This document shows, piece after piece, positions 41,707-51,668 of a DNA stretch of 64,000 bases. The stretch covers positions 47,794-111,793 of the forward strand of contig CALPMT020000006.1 of the NCBI GenBank assembly GCA_943324745.2, given 5' to 3'. The stretch is from Chitinophaga pinensis. Its GTDB lineage: Bacteria; Bacteroidota; Bacteroidia; Flavobacteriales_D; Crocinitomicaceae. The notes beneath the pieces were generated by a model. The model did not search any database, was not told the DNA's origin, and saw nothing but the letters and a program-made list of their open reading frames with translations. Every line of letters starts with the position of its first letter. Position 1 is the stretch's first letter. A program made the translations under genes and the position numbers.

Positions 41707-42378
41707 TTAATCTTTTGTTAATTCCCCGATTTTTGTAATTCGTCCTTTAACAACATCACCAATTTTAACATTAATTGTAGTTCCTAATGGTAAAAATAAA
41801 TCAATACGGGAACCAAATTTGATAAAGCCATATTCTGATCCTGTAGTAACGTTTTGTCCCTCTTCTACATAATAACAAATACGACGTGCTACAGCACCCG
41901 CAATTTGACGAAAAAGGACTTCTTTGCCTGAAGCATGTTGTGTTACAACCGTAGAACGTTCATTATCCGTAGAACTTTTAGGATGCCATGCAACTAAAAA
42001 TAATCCTTTATGGTACTTTACATATTTAACTATTCCGGAAATAGGGTTAAAATTCGCATGCACATTCAATGGTGACATAAAAATTGAAACCTGAATACGA
42101 CGATCTTTGAAGTATTCGTTTTCTTCTGTCTCCTCAATAACTACTACCTTTCCATCTGCAGGACAAAGGATTTCATTTTCTCCAAAAACAGGAGTAATAT
42201 TTGGTACTCTAAAAAATTGAACTACTAAATACATCATGACGATTTCTGCCACCGTTAATAATGCATACAACCACGTCCAACCTAAGGACTGGTATAAAAA
42301 ATAGTTTCCTACATGAACCCCTGACAATAACAAAAACGCAATTGCCATGATTAAATAACCTTCTCTGTGTAATTTCAT
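41707..42378 (-). CDS. psd: Phosphatidylserine decarboxylase
   Basis: 223 aa from the ATG at 42376-42378; an upstream in-frame TTG is less likely. Short (archaetidylserine-type) family. N-terminal membrane segments, then PADGKVVVIEE, the SIFMSPLNVHANFNPISG block, and the processing site FGSRIDLFLP, where cleavage between Gly and Ser forms the pyruvoyl group. It makes phosphatidylethanolamine. Neighbour of cdsA, 64 bp upstream, which supplies CDP-diacylglycerol for the same pathway. Confidence 0.92.
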   Translation of the reverse strand: MKLHREGYLIMAIAFLLLSGVHVGNYFLYQSLGWTWLYALLTVAEIVMMYLVVQFFRVPNITPVFGENEILCPADGKVVVIEETEENEYFKDRRIQVSIFMSPLNVHANFNPISGIVKYVKYHKGLFLVAWHPKSSTDNERSTVVTQHASGKEVLFRQIAGAVARRICYYVEEGQNVTTGSEYGFIKFGSRIDLFLPLGTTINVKIGDVVKGRITKIGELTKD

Positions 42379-42442
42379 TGTATAAATTTTGAGCAAAAAT
42401 AATATTAATTAAGTAATTAGCGACCAACCATGCATTTTAGTT

Positions 42443-43267
42443 CTAAGCAATCAAACACCAAATGGTCCACCAACAAAAGAAAAATGGTATTGTAAATAAT
42501 GCAGCATCAAAACGATCGAGTATACCGCCGTGACCTGGTAGTATATTCCCTGAATCTTTGATATTCAAACTACGTTTAAACAATGATTCCAAAAGATCCC
42601 CGAAAATTGCACCAGGAACTACAATCATCGCAGCTGGCAACCAAAAATAAACACCTCTTTCTTTATCTAAATAACCTAATAAAACTCCAATGGCTAATGT
42701 TAAAATCACACCACCAATAGTTCCTTCCCATGTTTTCTTTGGTGAAATACGTTCAAATAATTTTGTCTTCCCGAAAAATCTACCCGATAAATAAGCAAAG
42801 GTGTCGTTTGACCATATCAACACATACATCCCTACTAAGGTATATCCACCAAAAGCATTATCATTAGAACGGATATAAATCGTTAAGAAAAATGGAATCA
42901 CTAAATAAAAGAAACCAAACAATTGAATCCCTAAATTCACTAAAGGATTTGACTTTTTTCGCCATAATTCTGTCATCATTAACAACAACAAAATAGGAAT
43001 AATCAACGCTCCGACCAATTTAGGGTCCACTTTGTAAAAAAGAGTACTTAATAACAATCCATAAATTAAAATAGAAACAACTACAGGCATTCCCCATTTC
43101 AAATGCACAATCTTATTCTCTTTGAAAAGTTTAAAATACTCTATTAATCCCAAAATTAAAAAGGCAGAAAAAACACCTACAGTCGTAAAATCTCCTAATA
43201 ATATAGAACCAATAATTAATGCAACAAACAAAGCTCCTGTGATTGCTCTTACTAATAGATTACTCAT
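42443..43267 (-). CDS. cdsA: Phosphatidate cytidylyltransferase
   Basis: 274 aa integral membrane protein with about seven helices. Family signature near the C-terminus: SPKKTWEGTIGG, then GDLLESLFKRSLNIKDSGN and LPGHGGILDRFDAALFT. It makes CDP-diacylglycerol from phosphatidic acid and CTP. Separated from ftsH by a terminator at 43276-43308, so it should have its own promoter or be expressed by read-through. Confidence 0.95.
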   Translation of the reverse strand: MSNLLVRAITGALFVALIIGSILLGDFTTVGVFSAFLILGLIEYFKLFKENKIVHLKWGMPVVVSILIYGLLLSTLFYKVDPKLVGALIIPILLLLMMTELWRKKSNPLVNLGIQLFGFFYLVIPFFLTIYIRSNDNAFGGYTLVGMYVLIWSNDTFAYLSGRFFGKTKLFERISPKKTWEGTIGGVILTLAIGVLLGYLDKERGVYFWLPAAMIVVPGAIFGDLLESLFKRSLNIKDSGNILPGHGGILDRFDAALFTIPFFFCWWTIWCLIA

Positions 43268-43275
43268 AGTTAAAA

Positions 43276-43308
43276 TAAAAAAACCATACTTGCGAACAAA
43301 TATGGTTT
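43276..43308 (-). terminator. Terminator between ftsH and cdsA
   Basis: Stem AAACCATA / TATGGTTT around an 11-base loop; on the reverse strand it is followed by TTTTTTTATTTT. Confidence 0.75.
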
Positions 43309-43326
43309 GAATGATAAAATTTTAAA

Positions 43327-45405
43327 TTATTCTGCAGTTGGAATTTCAGTTTCCTCAGAACTTGATTCAACAGAAACTACCTCTTGCTCAGTTGAAATTT
43401 CTGCGTCATTTACAACTTCCTTCGCTGCTTCTAATACAACATCGTCCGTTTTAATTTCAACCTCTTCCTCTTTCTCCCACTGACGTTTTCCGAAAATCTC
43501 CTCTAAATCTTCTTTAAAAATAACTTCGAATTCCAATAGTTTATCTGCTAACAAAGTCAATTTATCTTGATTATCTCGAAGGATTTGTAATGCTCGTTGG
43601 TATTGAGTTTCAATAATGATACTCACCTCTTCATCTATTGTTTTTGCTGTATCTTCTGAATATGGTTTTGTGAATGAATCACGTCCTTGAGAATCGTAAT
43701 ACGAAATATTACCCACTTTCTTATTTAAACCGTAAATCGTAACCATTGCATACGCTTGTTTCGTAACTTTTTCTAAATCACTCAAAGCACCTGTAGATAT
43801 CTTGCCAAAAATTAATTCTTCCGCAGCTCTACCTCCTAATGCTGTACAAATCTCATCTGTAATTTGCTCAGTGGTAGTAATACTTCGTTCTTCTGGCAAA
43901 TACCAAGCAGCCCCTAAAGATCGACCACGAGGAACGATGGTAACTTTCACTAAAGGAGAAGCATATTCTAACAACCAAGAAGTTGTTGCATGTCCTGCTT
44001 CGTGATAAGCAATCGATTTCTTCTCGGATTTAGTAATGATTTTATTTTTCTTTTCTAAACCTCCAACAATACGATCCACAGCATCTAAGAAATCTTGCTT
44101 CTCTACACTTGTTTTGCTATGACGTGCAGCAATCAACGCAGCCTCATTACATAAATTAGCAATATCAGCTCCAGAAAATCCTGGTGTTTGTTTCGCTAAA
44201 AATTCGATATCCAATGCTTCGTGTAGTTTCAATGGTTTTAAATGCACATTGAAAATTGCTTTACGCTCGTTAATGTCTGGCATATCTACATAAATCTGAC
44301 GGTCAAAACGACCTGCACGCATTAAAGCACTATCTAACACATCCGCACGGTTGGTCGCTGCTAAAATAATTACGCCAGAATTGGTGCCAAAACCATCCAT
44401 TTCAGTCAACAATTGATTTAAAGTATTCTCACGCTCATCGTTTGAACTAAAGCCATTACTTTTTCCTCTTGCACGACCAATCGCATCGATCTCATCAATA
44501 AAAATAATAGCTGGTGCTTTTTCTTTTGCTTGTTTGAATAAATCACGCACACGAGATGCTCCTACACCAACAAACATTTCTACAAAATCAGATCCTGACA
44601 AAGAAAAGAAAGGAACTTTCGCTTCCCCAGCAACTGCTTTTGCTAATAAAGTTTTACCTGTTCCTGGAGGTCCTACTAATAAAGCACCTTTTGGAATTTT
44701 AGCACCTAAATCAGTATAACGTTTTGGGTTTTTTAAGAACTCTACAATTTCTTGTATCTCTTCTTTTGCACCTGTCAGACCAGCGACATCTTCAAATGTA
44801 ATATTTGTTGACTTTCCTTTATCGTACAATTGTGCACGAGATTTGCCAATGTTAAAAATTTGACCGCCACCGCCAGCACCACCACCCATGCGACGCATAA
44901 CAAACATCCAAATCGCTATCAATACAATGATCGGCAATAAGAATCCAATGATGCTACCAAAATAATCCGTTTCAGTAACCGATTGATAGTTAACGACCGA
45001 CTTATGTTTTGCTGCTAAATCTTTGTTTTTATTGATTAATTGTTGTTCAAAAACCCCTGCATCAGAAATAGGAAACGAAAAAGTTTGCTTACGTTCCTGA
45101 GTAAATGAATTTCCAGAACGAGAAGTTGCTTGATGCATCTTTTTCAAGTTAGGATTACTTGAAGTAGCTATAAACTCTTTTCCTTTTGCATTAATTGTAA
45201 AATCAATATGTTCTCTGTTTACAATATTCACATTAGCAACATAACCAGAATCAGCTAATTGATTAAAAGCAGATCGTATATCATAAGAAACATCTTTTTT
45301 TCCACTCATCCACATCTGTAAAACAATCAATGAAATGGCAATAATGGAGTAAATCCAATAAATATTGAAGCCAGGCTTCTTTTTAGAATCGTTAGTTGGT
45401 GTCAT
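43327..45405 (-). CDS. ftsH: ATP-dependent membrane zinc metalloprotease FtsH
   Basis: 692 aa. Two transmembrane helices (about 14-33 and 151-170) flank a periplasmic domain. The AAA+ module has Walker A GPPGTGKT (245-252), Walker B IIFIDEID and the second region of homology. The M41 protease has zinc site HEAGH, followed by the distal Asp helix. The C-terminus is a long acidic tail rich in Glu and Val (about 645-692), longer than in E. coli. It degrades membrane and regulatory proteins. Encoded 15 bp after rsfS. Confidence 0.97.
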   Translation of the reverse strand: MTPTNDSKKKPGFNIYWIYSIIAISLIVLQMWMSGKKDVSYDIRSAFNQLADSGYVANVNIVNREHIDFTINAKGKEFIATSSNPNLKKMHQATSRSGNSFTQERKQTFSFPISDAGVFEQQLINKNKDLAAKHKSVVNYQSVTETDYFGSIIGFLLPIIVLIAIWMFVMRRMGGGAGGGGQIFNIGKSRAQLYDKGKSTNITFEDVAGLTGAKEEIQEIVEFLKNPKRYTDLGAKIPKGALLVGPPGTGKTLLAKAVAGEAKVPFFSLSGSDFVEMFVGVGASRVRDLFKQAKEKAPAIIFIDEIDAIGRARGKSNGFSSNDERENTLNQLLTEMDGFGTNSGVIILAATNRADVLDSALMRAGRFDRQIYVDMPDINERKAIFNVHLKPLKLHEALDIEFLAKQTPGFSGADIANLCNEAALIAARHSKTSVEKQDFLDAVDRIVGGLEKKNKIITKSEKKSIAYHEAGHATTSWLLEYASPLVKVTIVPRGRSLGAAWYLPEERSITTTEQITDEICTALGGRAAEELIFGKISTGALSDLEKVTKQAYAMVTIYGLNKKVGNISYYDSQGRDSFTKPYSEDTAKTIDEEVSIIIETQYQRALQILRDNQDKLTLLADKLLEFEVIFKEDLEEIFGKRQWEKEEEVEIKTDDVVLEAAKEVVNDAEISTEQEVVSVESSSEETEIPTAE

Positions 45406-45420
45406 AATAAATATGCGTAA

Positions 45421-45798
45421 TTAATCAATGTTTGGTATATCTGTACGAACTGCATCCGCCCATAAATCTTCTAAATCGTAGAATGAACGTGCATCTTTGT
45501 AAAAAATGTGAGCGACAACACTTACATAATCCAATAACACCCATTCAGACCCTCCTTTTCCCTCTGTCCCCCAAGGTCTTTCTTCTATTTCTTTACGAAC
45601 GTGACGCATCGTAGTACTTTGAATACCATCCACATGAACCGTAGAATCGCCCGAACAAATCACGAAAAAATCAGCTACACGACTCACAATCCCTCTCAAA
45701 TCTAGAACAGTAATATCTTTGGCTTTATTCTCTTGCATTCCTGCTACAATGGTATCACACAATACCTGCGTATCTATATCTTTTGCTACTTTATACAT
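45421..45798 (-). CDS. rsfS: Ribosome silencing factor RsfS
   Basis: 125 aa. Matches the RsfS/Iojap pattern: MQENKAKDITVLDLRGI, VADFFVICSGDST, and the conserved end GSEWVLLDYVSVVAHIFYKD with YDLEDLWADA. It binds ribosomal protein uL14 and blocks subunit joining when nutrients are low. Co-transcribed with ftsH. Divergent from birA, with 70 bp between the start codons. Confidence 0.95.
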   Translation of the reverse strand: MYKVAKDIDTQVLCDTIVAGMQENKAKDITVLDLRGIVSRVADFFVICSGDSTVHVDGIQSTTMRHVRKEIEERPWGTEGKGGSEWVLLDYVSVVAHIFYKDARSFYDLEDLWADAVRTDIPNID

Positions 45799-45868
45799 TA
45801 TCTCTTTTTATGAACTTACAAAACTAATTAAATTTTAATTTTACGGCACTATTAAATTAGAATTACCA

Positions 45869-46609
45869 ATGATAGGAAATCAAATAATTTACTTAGATCG
45901 TGTGGATTCTACTAGCAATTATGTTGCCACGTTGGTTTCTGAAGGTAAAGCACGACATGGAATGGTAATTTTGGCAGAAATACAAACGAATGGCAGAGGT
46001 CAAAGAGGTGCTGCTTGGCAGTCTGAAGACGCTAAAAATTTACTATTATCCTTTTATTTAGAACATCTAGATTTAGAAATAATTCAACAAGAATCGCTTA
46101 ACCACTTTGTTAGTCTTGCGTTATCGAATACTTTCATGAAATTTGGAATTTCAAACCATATTAAATGGCCAAACGACATACTCGTTGGAACAAAAAAAAT
46201 TGCAGGTATTTTAATTGAAAACCAATTGCGTGGATCTAAAATTAACACAAGTATTATTGGAATCGGAATAAATATCTTACAAACTAAGTTTGACTTTAAA
46301 GGTTCAACAAGTGTTTCCATTGAAAGCAACTTAGCTATTTCCAAGGAAAATTTCTTCGCAGAATTAACAACACAATTGAATATTTTTTACACTTACATTA
46401 CTCACAAAAAACTAGACAACCTTAAAAAAGACTACTTATCCAAGTTATGGCTAATGGGCATTCAAAGTCCTTTTGAAAGTAATGGAGAAACTTTTTACGG
46501 AAGTATAAAAGGTACAGATAACTATGGTCGATTGTTAGTCGAAGTGAATGATGAATTAAAAACCTTTGATTTAAAAGAAATAAAGTTTACCCTTCGAAAT
46601 GAACCTTAA
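45869..46609 (+). CDS. birA: Biotin--[acetyl-CoA-carboxylase] ligase
   Basis: 246 aa, without the N-terminal DNA-binding domain of E. coli BirA, so it is enzyme only. DSTSNYVATL, the biotinyl-AMP loop GRGQRGAAWQSE, and KWPNDILVGTKKIAGILIEN are characteristic. It attaches biotin to carboxylase carrier protein. Convergent with the SRPBCC gene, and the last 23 bp overlap. Confidence 0.95.
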   Translation: MIGNQIIYLDRVDSTSNYVATLVSEGKARHGMVILAEIQTNGRGQRGAAWQSEDAKNLLLSFYLEHLDLEIIQQESLNHFVSLALSNTFMKFGISNHIKWPNDILVGTKKIAGILIENQLRGSKINTSIIGIGINILQTKFDFKGSTSVSIESNLAISKENFFAELTTQLNIFYTYITHKKLDNLKKDYLSKLWLMGIQSPFESNGETFYGSIKGTDNYGRLLVEVNDELKTFDLKEIKFTLRNEP

Positions 46610-46988
46610 TATTTTCAGTCATTGTATTAAACAAGTGTCTCAAAGGTTTTTCAGCTAGAAACTGTATCGTTTTACTCATTTTACCATCAAAAAACAATTG
46701 ACCTTCTGTCCCCTGATTTGTTTCAGTCAATTTAACCGTCAACGTAAATGGAAAAGGTGATTTAGCACCAGAAACAAGATTAATCTCATGATTATCAATA
46801 ACACCTACAAGAACCAATGGGATAATAATACCCCCTTGAATTTTAAATGAACATTCTGTAGATGTTGATGTCCATGCAGTAATTTTATCTTGAGGTAGAA
46901 GGAAATTTAAGTTTTCGATATTTTTCAAAAAATCAAAAACAACACTAATTGGTTGATTAACTTTTGAAGGAATGCTTTCTATAATCAT
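46587..46988 (-). CDS. SRPBCC-family small protein
   Basis: 133 aa without signal peptide. IIESIPSKVNQPISVVFDFL and the FLPQDKITAWTSTSTECSFK strand, ending in an amphipathic helix (HLFNTMTENIKVHF), match the START/SRPBCC ligand-binding fold. Ligand unknown. It overlaps pyrE by 1 bp, so it is translated from the same message; this pair is, as I recall, conserved in Bacteroidota. Confidence 0.75.
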   Translation of the reverse strand: MIIESIPSKVNQPISVVFDFLKNIENLNFLLPQDKITAWTSTSTECSFKIQGGIIIPLVLVGVIDNHEINLVSGAKSPFPFTLTVKLTETNQGTEGQLFFDGKMSKTIQFLAEKPLRHLFNTMTENIKVHFEG

Positions 46989-47629
46989 TAATTATTCCAA
47001 TTACTCGGATCTTCTCTCCATTTTTTTAATGAATCAAGATCATCTTTAGTAATAAAATCATGTTTTAATGCTTCTTCCATCAAGAAATCATAGTTTGTCA
47101 ATGTTTCAAACTTACATTTGGCATTTTTGAAATTTTGTTTGGCTACTTCAAATCCATAACTGAAAATTGCAACCAACCCTTTTACTTCACATCCAGCTGC
47201 ACGTAAAGCTTCTACAGCCTGTAAGCTACTCCCTCCTGTTGAAATTAAATCTTCTATAACAACAATTTTTTGACCTGATTCAAAATCGCCTTCAATTTGA
47301 TTTCCTAAACCATGAGCCTTAGGGGAAGTACGAACATAAACAAATGGAACTCCTAATTCTTGTGCTACTAATGCACCTTGAGCAATTCCCCCCGTAGCTA
47401 CTCCAGCAATAACGTCTGGCTTACCAAACTTATCCAAAATAACTTCTGCATAAGATTGACGAATGAACGTACGGATTGTAGGATAGGATAATGTTTTTCT
47501 ATTATCACAATAAATAGGCGACTTCCAACCAGACGCCCAAGTAAATGGATTTGCAGGCTGTAATTTAATTGCTTTAATTTGCAGTAAAAATTCGGCAACT
47601 TTTAATGCCCTGTCGTTATTTAAAATCAT
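46988..47629 (-). CDS. pyrE: Orotate phosphoribosyltransferase
   Basis: 213 aa from the ATG at 47627-47629; the frame is open to an upstream GTG (47635), which is less likely. PRPP-binding motif VVIEDLISTGGSSLQAVEAL and the substrate loop SPKAHGLGNQIEG are diagnostic. It converts orotate to OMP in pyrimidine synthesis. Its start codon is only 8 bp from that of the divergent Nudix gene, so each promoter must lie inside the other gene or the genes are leaderless. Confidence 0.95.
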   Translation of the reverse strand: MILNNDRALKVAEFLLQIKAIKLQPANPFTWASGWKSPIYCDNRKTLSYPTIRTFIRQSYAEVILDKFGKPDVIAGVATGGIAQGALVAQELGVPFVYVRTSPKAHGLGNQIEGDFESGQKIVVIEDLISTGGSSLQAVEALRAAGCEVKGLVAIFSYGFEVAKQNFKNAKCKFETLTNYDFLMEEALKHDFITKDDLDSLKKWREDPSNWNN

Positions 47630-47637
47630 AACCACAA

Positions 47638-48243
47638 ATGTATAAAGTTTTTATTCAAAATCGACCAATCTTTTTTATTTCTGAGAAGGAAATTAAAAAA
47701 CATCACGGAATTTTCGTTCACGAGAAGTTCGCAATCACTGATCAAGTGGGACTTACAGACTTATTAACATCTCTCCCAACTTCGATTTTTTTGAATATTC
47801 TGTGTGAAAAGCCACAAGAAACCATGGAATTATTCTTTGAAAATCATCAAAAAGTAGAAGCTGCAGGCGGAATAGTTAAACGTAAGGAGAAATATTTGTT
47901 CATTAAACGTAATGGCCTTTGGGATATTCCTAAGGGAAAATTAGAAAACAACGAGACACCAGAAACAGGAGCACTAAGAGAAATTGAAGAAGAATGTGGA
48001 ATCTCTAATTTTAATATTGATAAACATATCATCACTACTTATCACACGTATGAATACAAAGGAGTTCCGACCTTAAAAAAAACATATTGGTTTAGTTTTA
48101 AATATGAAGGACCTAAAAAAGGCACTCCACAGTTAGAAGAAGGGATTACTAAAATAGCATGGAAGAAAAAAGAGGAAATGAATAAAATATTAGAAAACAC
48201 GTATGCTTCGATTGCTGATGTAATACACGCTTATTTCATTTAG
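47638..48243 (+). CDS. Nudix hydrolase with N-terminal extension
   Basis: 201 aa. An N-terminal region of about 75 residues (MYKVFIQNRPIFFISEKEI) precedes the Nudix domain. The box runs GKLENNETPETGALREIEEE and continues CGI, with all catalytic Glu residues. The domain also has LWDIPKGK, as in Ap4A-hydrolase or mRNA-decapping-like Nudix enzymes. Substrate unknown. The divergent pairing with pyrE suggests a link to nucleotide metabolism, which is inference. Confidence 0.85.
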   Translation: MYKVFIQNRPIFFISEKEIKKHHGIFVHEKFAITDQVGLTDLLTSLPTSIFLNILCEKPQETMELFFENHQKVEAAGGIVKRKEKYLFIKRNGLWDIPKGKLENNETPETGALREIEEECGISNFNIDKHIITTYHTYEYKGVPTLKKTYWFSFKYEGPKKGTPQLEEGITKIAWKKKEEMNKILENTYASIADVIHAYFI

Positions 48244-48325
48244 CAACTTTTGTTAACTTTTTTTGTCTCCTTAACGATTGTTTGAATTAATAAAAATTGT
48301 AAACTTGTAAAAAAAAATTAAACCT

Positions 48326-48790
48326 ATGAAAATTTTATTCTCTTCATTATTATTATTTATCGGAAGTGTTTCTTTCGTAGCAGCTCAAGAGCACGATCAC
48401 AATGATCCGAATCATAAACACACAGAAACAACGAAAGTTAAAAAGGCGAAAAAGAAAAAAGAACCAATTACTTTCAAAACTACGACCATTGAGTATTTAA
48501 ATGTTCCTTATGGTGCAGATACTACATTTACATTTACATTCAAAAATACAGGAAAAGAACCGATTATCGTTTCTAATGTTCAAACAAGTTGTGGATGTAC
48601 AAAAGCTAAATCTCCAGAAGCACCAGTTGCTCCTAAAAAATCTGCTGATATCGCTGTAAAATTTGATACAAAACGTGTTGGTTCTCATACTAAAACAATT
48701 ACTGTAACTACGAATGTAAGTGAACCGATTGTTTTGACAATTAAAGTTACCGTATTACCAGAAAACAAAGCAGCTGAACCGAAAAACTAA
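48326..48790 (+). CDS. DUF1573 secreted protein
   Basis: 154 aa. Signal peptide (MKILFSSLLLFIGSVSFVAAQ), a His/Lys-rich linker (EHDHNDPNHKHTE), then an Ig-like DUF1573 domain with the hallmark SNVQTSCGCTKAKSPEAPV. Common in Bacteroidota, function unknown. The His-rich segment may bind metal; a ZIP metal transporter is encoded next to it on the opposite strand. Confidence 0.88.
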   Translation: MKILFSSLLLFIGSVSFVAAQEHDHNDPNHKHTETTKVKKAKKKKEPITFKTTTIEYLNVPYGADTTFTFTFKNTGKEPIIVSNVQTSCGCTKAKSPEAPVAPKKSADIAVKFDTKRVGSHTKTITVTTNVSEPIVLTIKVTVLPENKAAEPKN

Positions 48791-48805
48791 TTCACTCATT
48801 ACATA

Positions 48806-48842
48806 TCAAAAAAAAGACGCTATCAAGCGTCTTTTTTTTTGT
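48806..48842. terminator. Bidirectional terminator
   Basis: AAGACGCT / AGCGTCTT around loop ATCA, with A-run before and T-run after. It lies between the converging DUF1573 and ZIP genes. Confidence 0.92.
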
Positions 48843-48873
48843 GGTATTATTGTGCAATAATATGCTAAAGAAA

Positions 48874-49698
48874 TCAACCCAAAGCTACATCCAAAATCAT
48901 CATCACTAAGAATCCACCAATAAATCCTAATACTGCAATATCAGTATACTTGTCGCGCTGAGTTTCCGGTATCACCTCTTCTACAACTACGTAAATCATT
49001 GCTCCAGCAGCAAAAGCCAAAGCGAATGGTAAAATAGGTTGCATATATACTACTGCCAAAGCTCCTATGACACCAGCAACTGGTTCAACAATGGCTGATA
49101 ATTGACCATACCAAAAGCTTTTTCTACGACTCATACCAATTCTTCGTAAAGGCATCGCAACTGCAAATCCTTCTGGAAAATTTTGAATTCCGATACCAAT
49201 AGTCAATGCAATCGCTGCTGGAATTGTTGCTCCATCAATCCCTAAAGATGCTGCGCCAAACAATACCCCTACAGCTAATCCTTCTGGAATATTATGTAAT
49301 GTGATAGCAAGTACTAATAAGATTGATTTATGCAATTGTGTCTTTGTCCCTTCTTTCTCATTTTCCTGAAAGTTAATATGTAAGTGTGGCATGACCTTAT
49401 CCAAACCAAATAAAAACATGGCTCCTAATGCAAAACCGACCGCTGCAGGCATCCATTTCATTGTTGGATACATTTTTTCGGACATTTCAATTGCCGGATT
49501 TAATAAGGACCAAAAACTAGCAGCTACCATGACACCTCCTGTAAATCCTAACATCGCATCTAATACTGCACGATGCATGGTTTTAAAGAAAAACACCAAT
49601 GAAGCTCCCATGGCAGTTAAAAACCACGTAAATGTCGTCGCTAACAACGCCGCAAACGTAGGGTCAATCGAACTAAAATAATTTTCTATTTCTTTCAT
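48874..49698 (-). CDS. ZIP-family metal transporter
   Basis: 274 aa from the ATG at 49696-49698 (MKEIENYFSS). The frame is open to 49770, but that extension would translate a REP-like repeat (49710-49739). Eight transmembrane helices. The metal-binding helices carry LAITLHNIPEGLAVGVLFG and IGIQNFPEGFAVAMPL, the HN-PEG signatures of the ZIP family. It takes up zinc or another divalent cation. Regulation not seen. Confidence 0.92.
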   Translation of the reverse strand: MKEIENYFSSIDPTFAALLATTFTWFLTAMGASLVFFFKTMHRAVLDAMLGFTGGVMVAASFWSLLNPAIEMSEKMYPTMKWMPAAVGFALGAMFLFGLDKVMPHLHINFQENEKEGTKTQLHKSILLVLAITLHNIPEGLAVGVLFGAASLGIDGATIPAAIALTIGIGIQNFPEGFAVAMPLRRIGMSRRKSFWYGQLSAIVEPVAGVIGALAVVYMQPILPFALAFAAGAMIYVVVEEVIPETQRDKYTDIAVLGFIGGFLVMMILDVALG

Positions 49699-49709
49699 AT
49701 TCAACATTT

Positions 49710-49739
49710 CCCTCCTTGAGGAGGGATAAAGGGAGGTGA
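49710..49739. repeat. REP-like element, single copy
   Basis: CCTCCTTGAGGAGGGATAAA followed by GGGAGGTGA, the same family as the pairs at 27321-27394 and 28817-28849. It lies just upstream of the ZIP gene and creates a misleading in-frame extension of it. Confidence 0.85.
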
Positions 49740-49869
49740 AACGATTGTATTTTAAAACAAAATTAACCATTTTAAATCATATTCAACATTAAATTAGGGT
49801 TTTAGATATTTGAAACTAAGTTTTAACAACTTTTTTTACACCAAAAAAAGTAAGTCCCTAATTTCTACC

Positions 49870-49877
49870 TATATTTG
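49870..49877 (+). promoter_or_regulatory. -7 promoter element of ndk
   Basis: TATATTTG is a full match to TAnnTTTG, 17 bp before the ATG. No TTG was found at the usual -33 distance. Confidence 0.4.
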
Positions 49878-49894
49878 TCAAAAAAATTATAAAA

Positions 49895-50314
49895 ATGGCA
49901 ACTAACAGAACATTTACAATGTTAAAACCAGACGCTTTACAAAGCGGAAATGCTGGTAAAATTATCGACCTTATCTTAAGTAAAGGTTTTCAAATCAAAG
50001 CAATGAAATTTACTGTTTTGACTGAAGCTCAAGCAAAAGAATTTTATATCGAGCACGCTGAAAGACCATTCTACGGTGAATTAGTAGAATACATGACTTC
50101 TGGACCAATCATTGCTGCAATCTTAGAAAAAGACAATGCGGTTGCTGATTTCAGAGCATTAATCGGTGCTACTGACCCAGCAGAAGCTGCAGAAGGTACA
50201 ATCCGTAAATTATACGCAGAAAGCAAAGGACGTAACGCTGTTCACGGATCTGATTCTGACGATAGCGCTGCTAGAGAAGGGGTATTCCACTTCGCTGCTA
50301 ACGAGATTTTCTAA
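49895..50314 (+). CDS. ndk: Nucleoside-diphosphate kinase
   Basis: 139 aa. [19 protein letters not shown] at the N-terminus and the active-site motif [15 protein letters not shown] with the phosphoacceptor His are diagnostic. It balances nucleoside triphosphates by phosphate transfer. Monocistronic, followed by a strong terminator. Confidence 0.97.
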   Translation: MATNRTFTMLKPDALQSGNAGKIIDLILSKGFQIKAMKFTVLTEAQAKEFYIEHAERPFYGELVEYMTSGPIIAAILEKDNAVADFRALIGATDPAEAAEGTIRKLYAESKGRNAVHGSDSDDSAAREGVFHFAANEIF

Positions 50315-50334
50315 TTACATAGAAGACTATAAAC

Positions 50335-50373
50335 AAAAAGAGTCTGTTTCTTTCCTGAAACAGACTCTTTTTT
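50335..50373. terminator. Strong terminator after ndk
   Basis: Perfect 16-bp stem (AAAAAGAGTCTGTTTC and its complement) with loop TTTCCT and T-run. Confidence 0.93.
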
Positions 50374-50422
50374 ATTTCAATAAAATCGTACGACTACTTT
50401 TTAAAAGAAAAACTAAATTTTT

Positions 50423-51667
50423 TTACTGAATACAACTAGATTCTATTATTCTAACAGATAATTCAAGTTGATTTAAATTTCTAACTGCAACTTCAAAAGG
50501 AACTGCATTGAAATACAAATACTCCCAAGACACATTTTTTACACCCGTTTTATACAACCTTCTCCCTCCTTCTAAATCTAAAATGGAAGCAACATCTTTC
50601 GTGTAGTTACTACCTACAAATTCTTTGAATTTTTCCAATGCAGCTTTTAAAATTGGTAAATGTGACTTTAATTTATCCTCTTCTGGATTCATTTTTGATT
50701 GTTTAAAAAAATAGGCCGCAACACTTTCAAAATCTCCATTGAAACGGTTACACAATTCTAATTCAGATATTTTTTTACCTTCTGTCAAATAGGCATAAAA
50801 ACCATTCTTAACCCCATTAATAGTACTAATTATAGTTTCAACTTCATGCTTCAACGCATCGTTTTTAAGCTGAAACGAATCAATGTTTTGTTGTTCATAT
50901 TTACTAGTATTCGACAACTTTGTTCTATCCAAACATTTAGCATAATATAAATTAGCAGCAGAAATAGCACTCTCTTTATTTAGGTTTGAACGTAAATTTG
51001 TTAAGGTAAACAATAATCCTCCGACTGTTAAAATCATGATCGAAGCTAAAATTGTATTCATTTTAGTTTCTGGTTTACGTATACCTGTAAAATAAAAAAT
51101 AGGTAGAAAAACAAAGAATAGTATCCCCAAAGCAAAAAACCACATTAGATCTCCATAGGGCCAATGCATCACCTTAAACAAGGTCGACAGACAAAATAAG
51201 ATACCAAATACAACTCCTGTTCCTAATATTACTTTAGCACTTTTTACTTTTTCTTCTTTAGATTTTAGTAAAAAAAATAAAGGTAAAAAAACAAAACTCA
51301 TACTAGCGATAGCTAATATTAAGAGAATAGCAGAACCGGGAAGATGACCTATTTTCAAAAGAGTTCCAACAACAAATGTTACAGCAGTAAATAAACCGCT
51401 GTTAATCATCACTTTTTTCATGGCGTAATAATTTTTAAATGTTAATAATAAATTTGTTTCTTCTTGAATTTCCCGCAACTGATGTTTAAAAAAGCGAGGC
51501 AATACATTTGCATATACCGCTTCAAAACTCGTATCGGGCGACATTTCATTCTCAACAACACAACAGATGTGATCCAAGAGGTTTAACTGCAGTTCCTCTG
51601 TCTCAATGCCATTACGTCTAATGTCATTGAGAATATAATCCACCTGTGATTTATCTAACACATACAT
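50423..51667 (-). CDS. PadR-associated membrane protein
   Basis: 414 aa from the ATG at 51665-51667, one base after the PadR stop (TAAGATG); an in-frame TTG at 51676 is the alternative. The N-terminal soluble part has LLDHICCVVENEM, a motif I associate with PadR-linked membrane proteins of Bacteroidota. About six transmembrane helices follow, in two similar halves (TLLKIGHLPGSAILLILAI and LFKVMHWPYGDLMWFFALGI; the second recalls GldL), then a soluble C-terminal region. Function unknown; probably controlled by its PadR partner. Confidence 0.7.
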   Translation of the reverse strand: MYVLDKSQVDYILNDIRRNGIETEELQLNLLDHICCVVENEMSPDTSFEAVYANVLPRFFKHQLREIQEETNLLLTFKNYYAMKKVMINSGLFTAVTFVVGTLLKIGHLPGSAILLILAIASMSFVFLPLFFLLKSKEEKVKSAKVILGTGVVFGILFCLSTLFKVMHWPYGDLMWFFALGILFFVFLPIFYFTGIRKPETKMNTILASIMILTVGGLLFTLTNLRSNLNKESAISAANLYYAKCLDRTKLSNTSKYEQQNIDSFQLKNDALKHEVETIISTINGVKNGFYAYLTEGKKISELELCNRFNGDFESVAAYFFKQSKMNPEEDKLKSHLPILKAALEKFKEFVGSNYTKDVASILDLEGGRRLYKTGVKNVSWEYLYFNAVPFEVAVRNLNQLELSVRIIESSCIQ

Positions 51668-51668
51668 C

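Noticed and set aside
49699..49770. N-terminal extension of the ZIP transporter
   Set aside because: It is translation of a REP-like repeat upstream of the normal start at 49698.
50166..50429. Forward 87-codon frame overlapping ndk
   Set aside because: It is the shifted frame of ndk continuing through its terminator.
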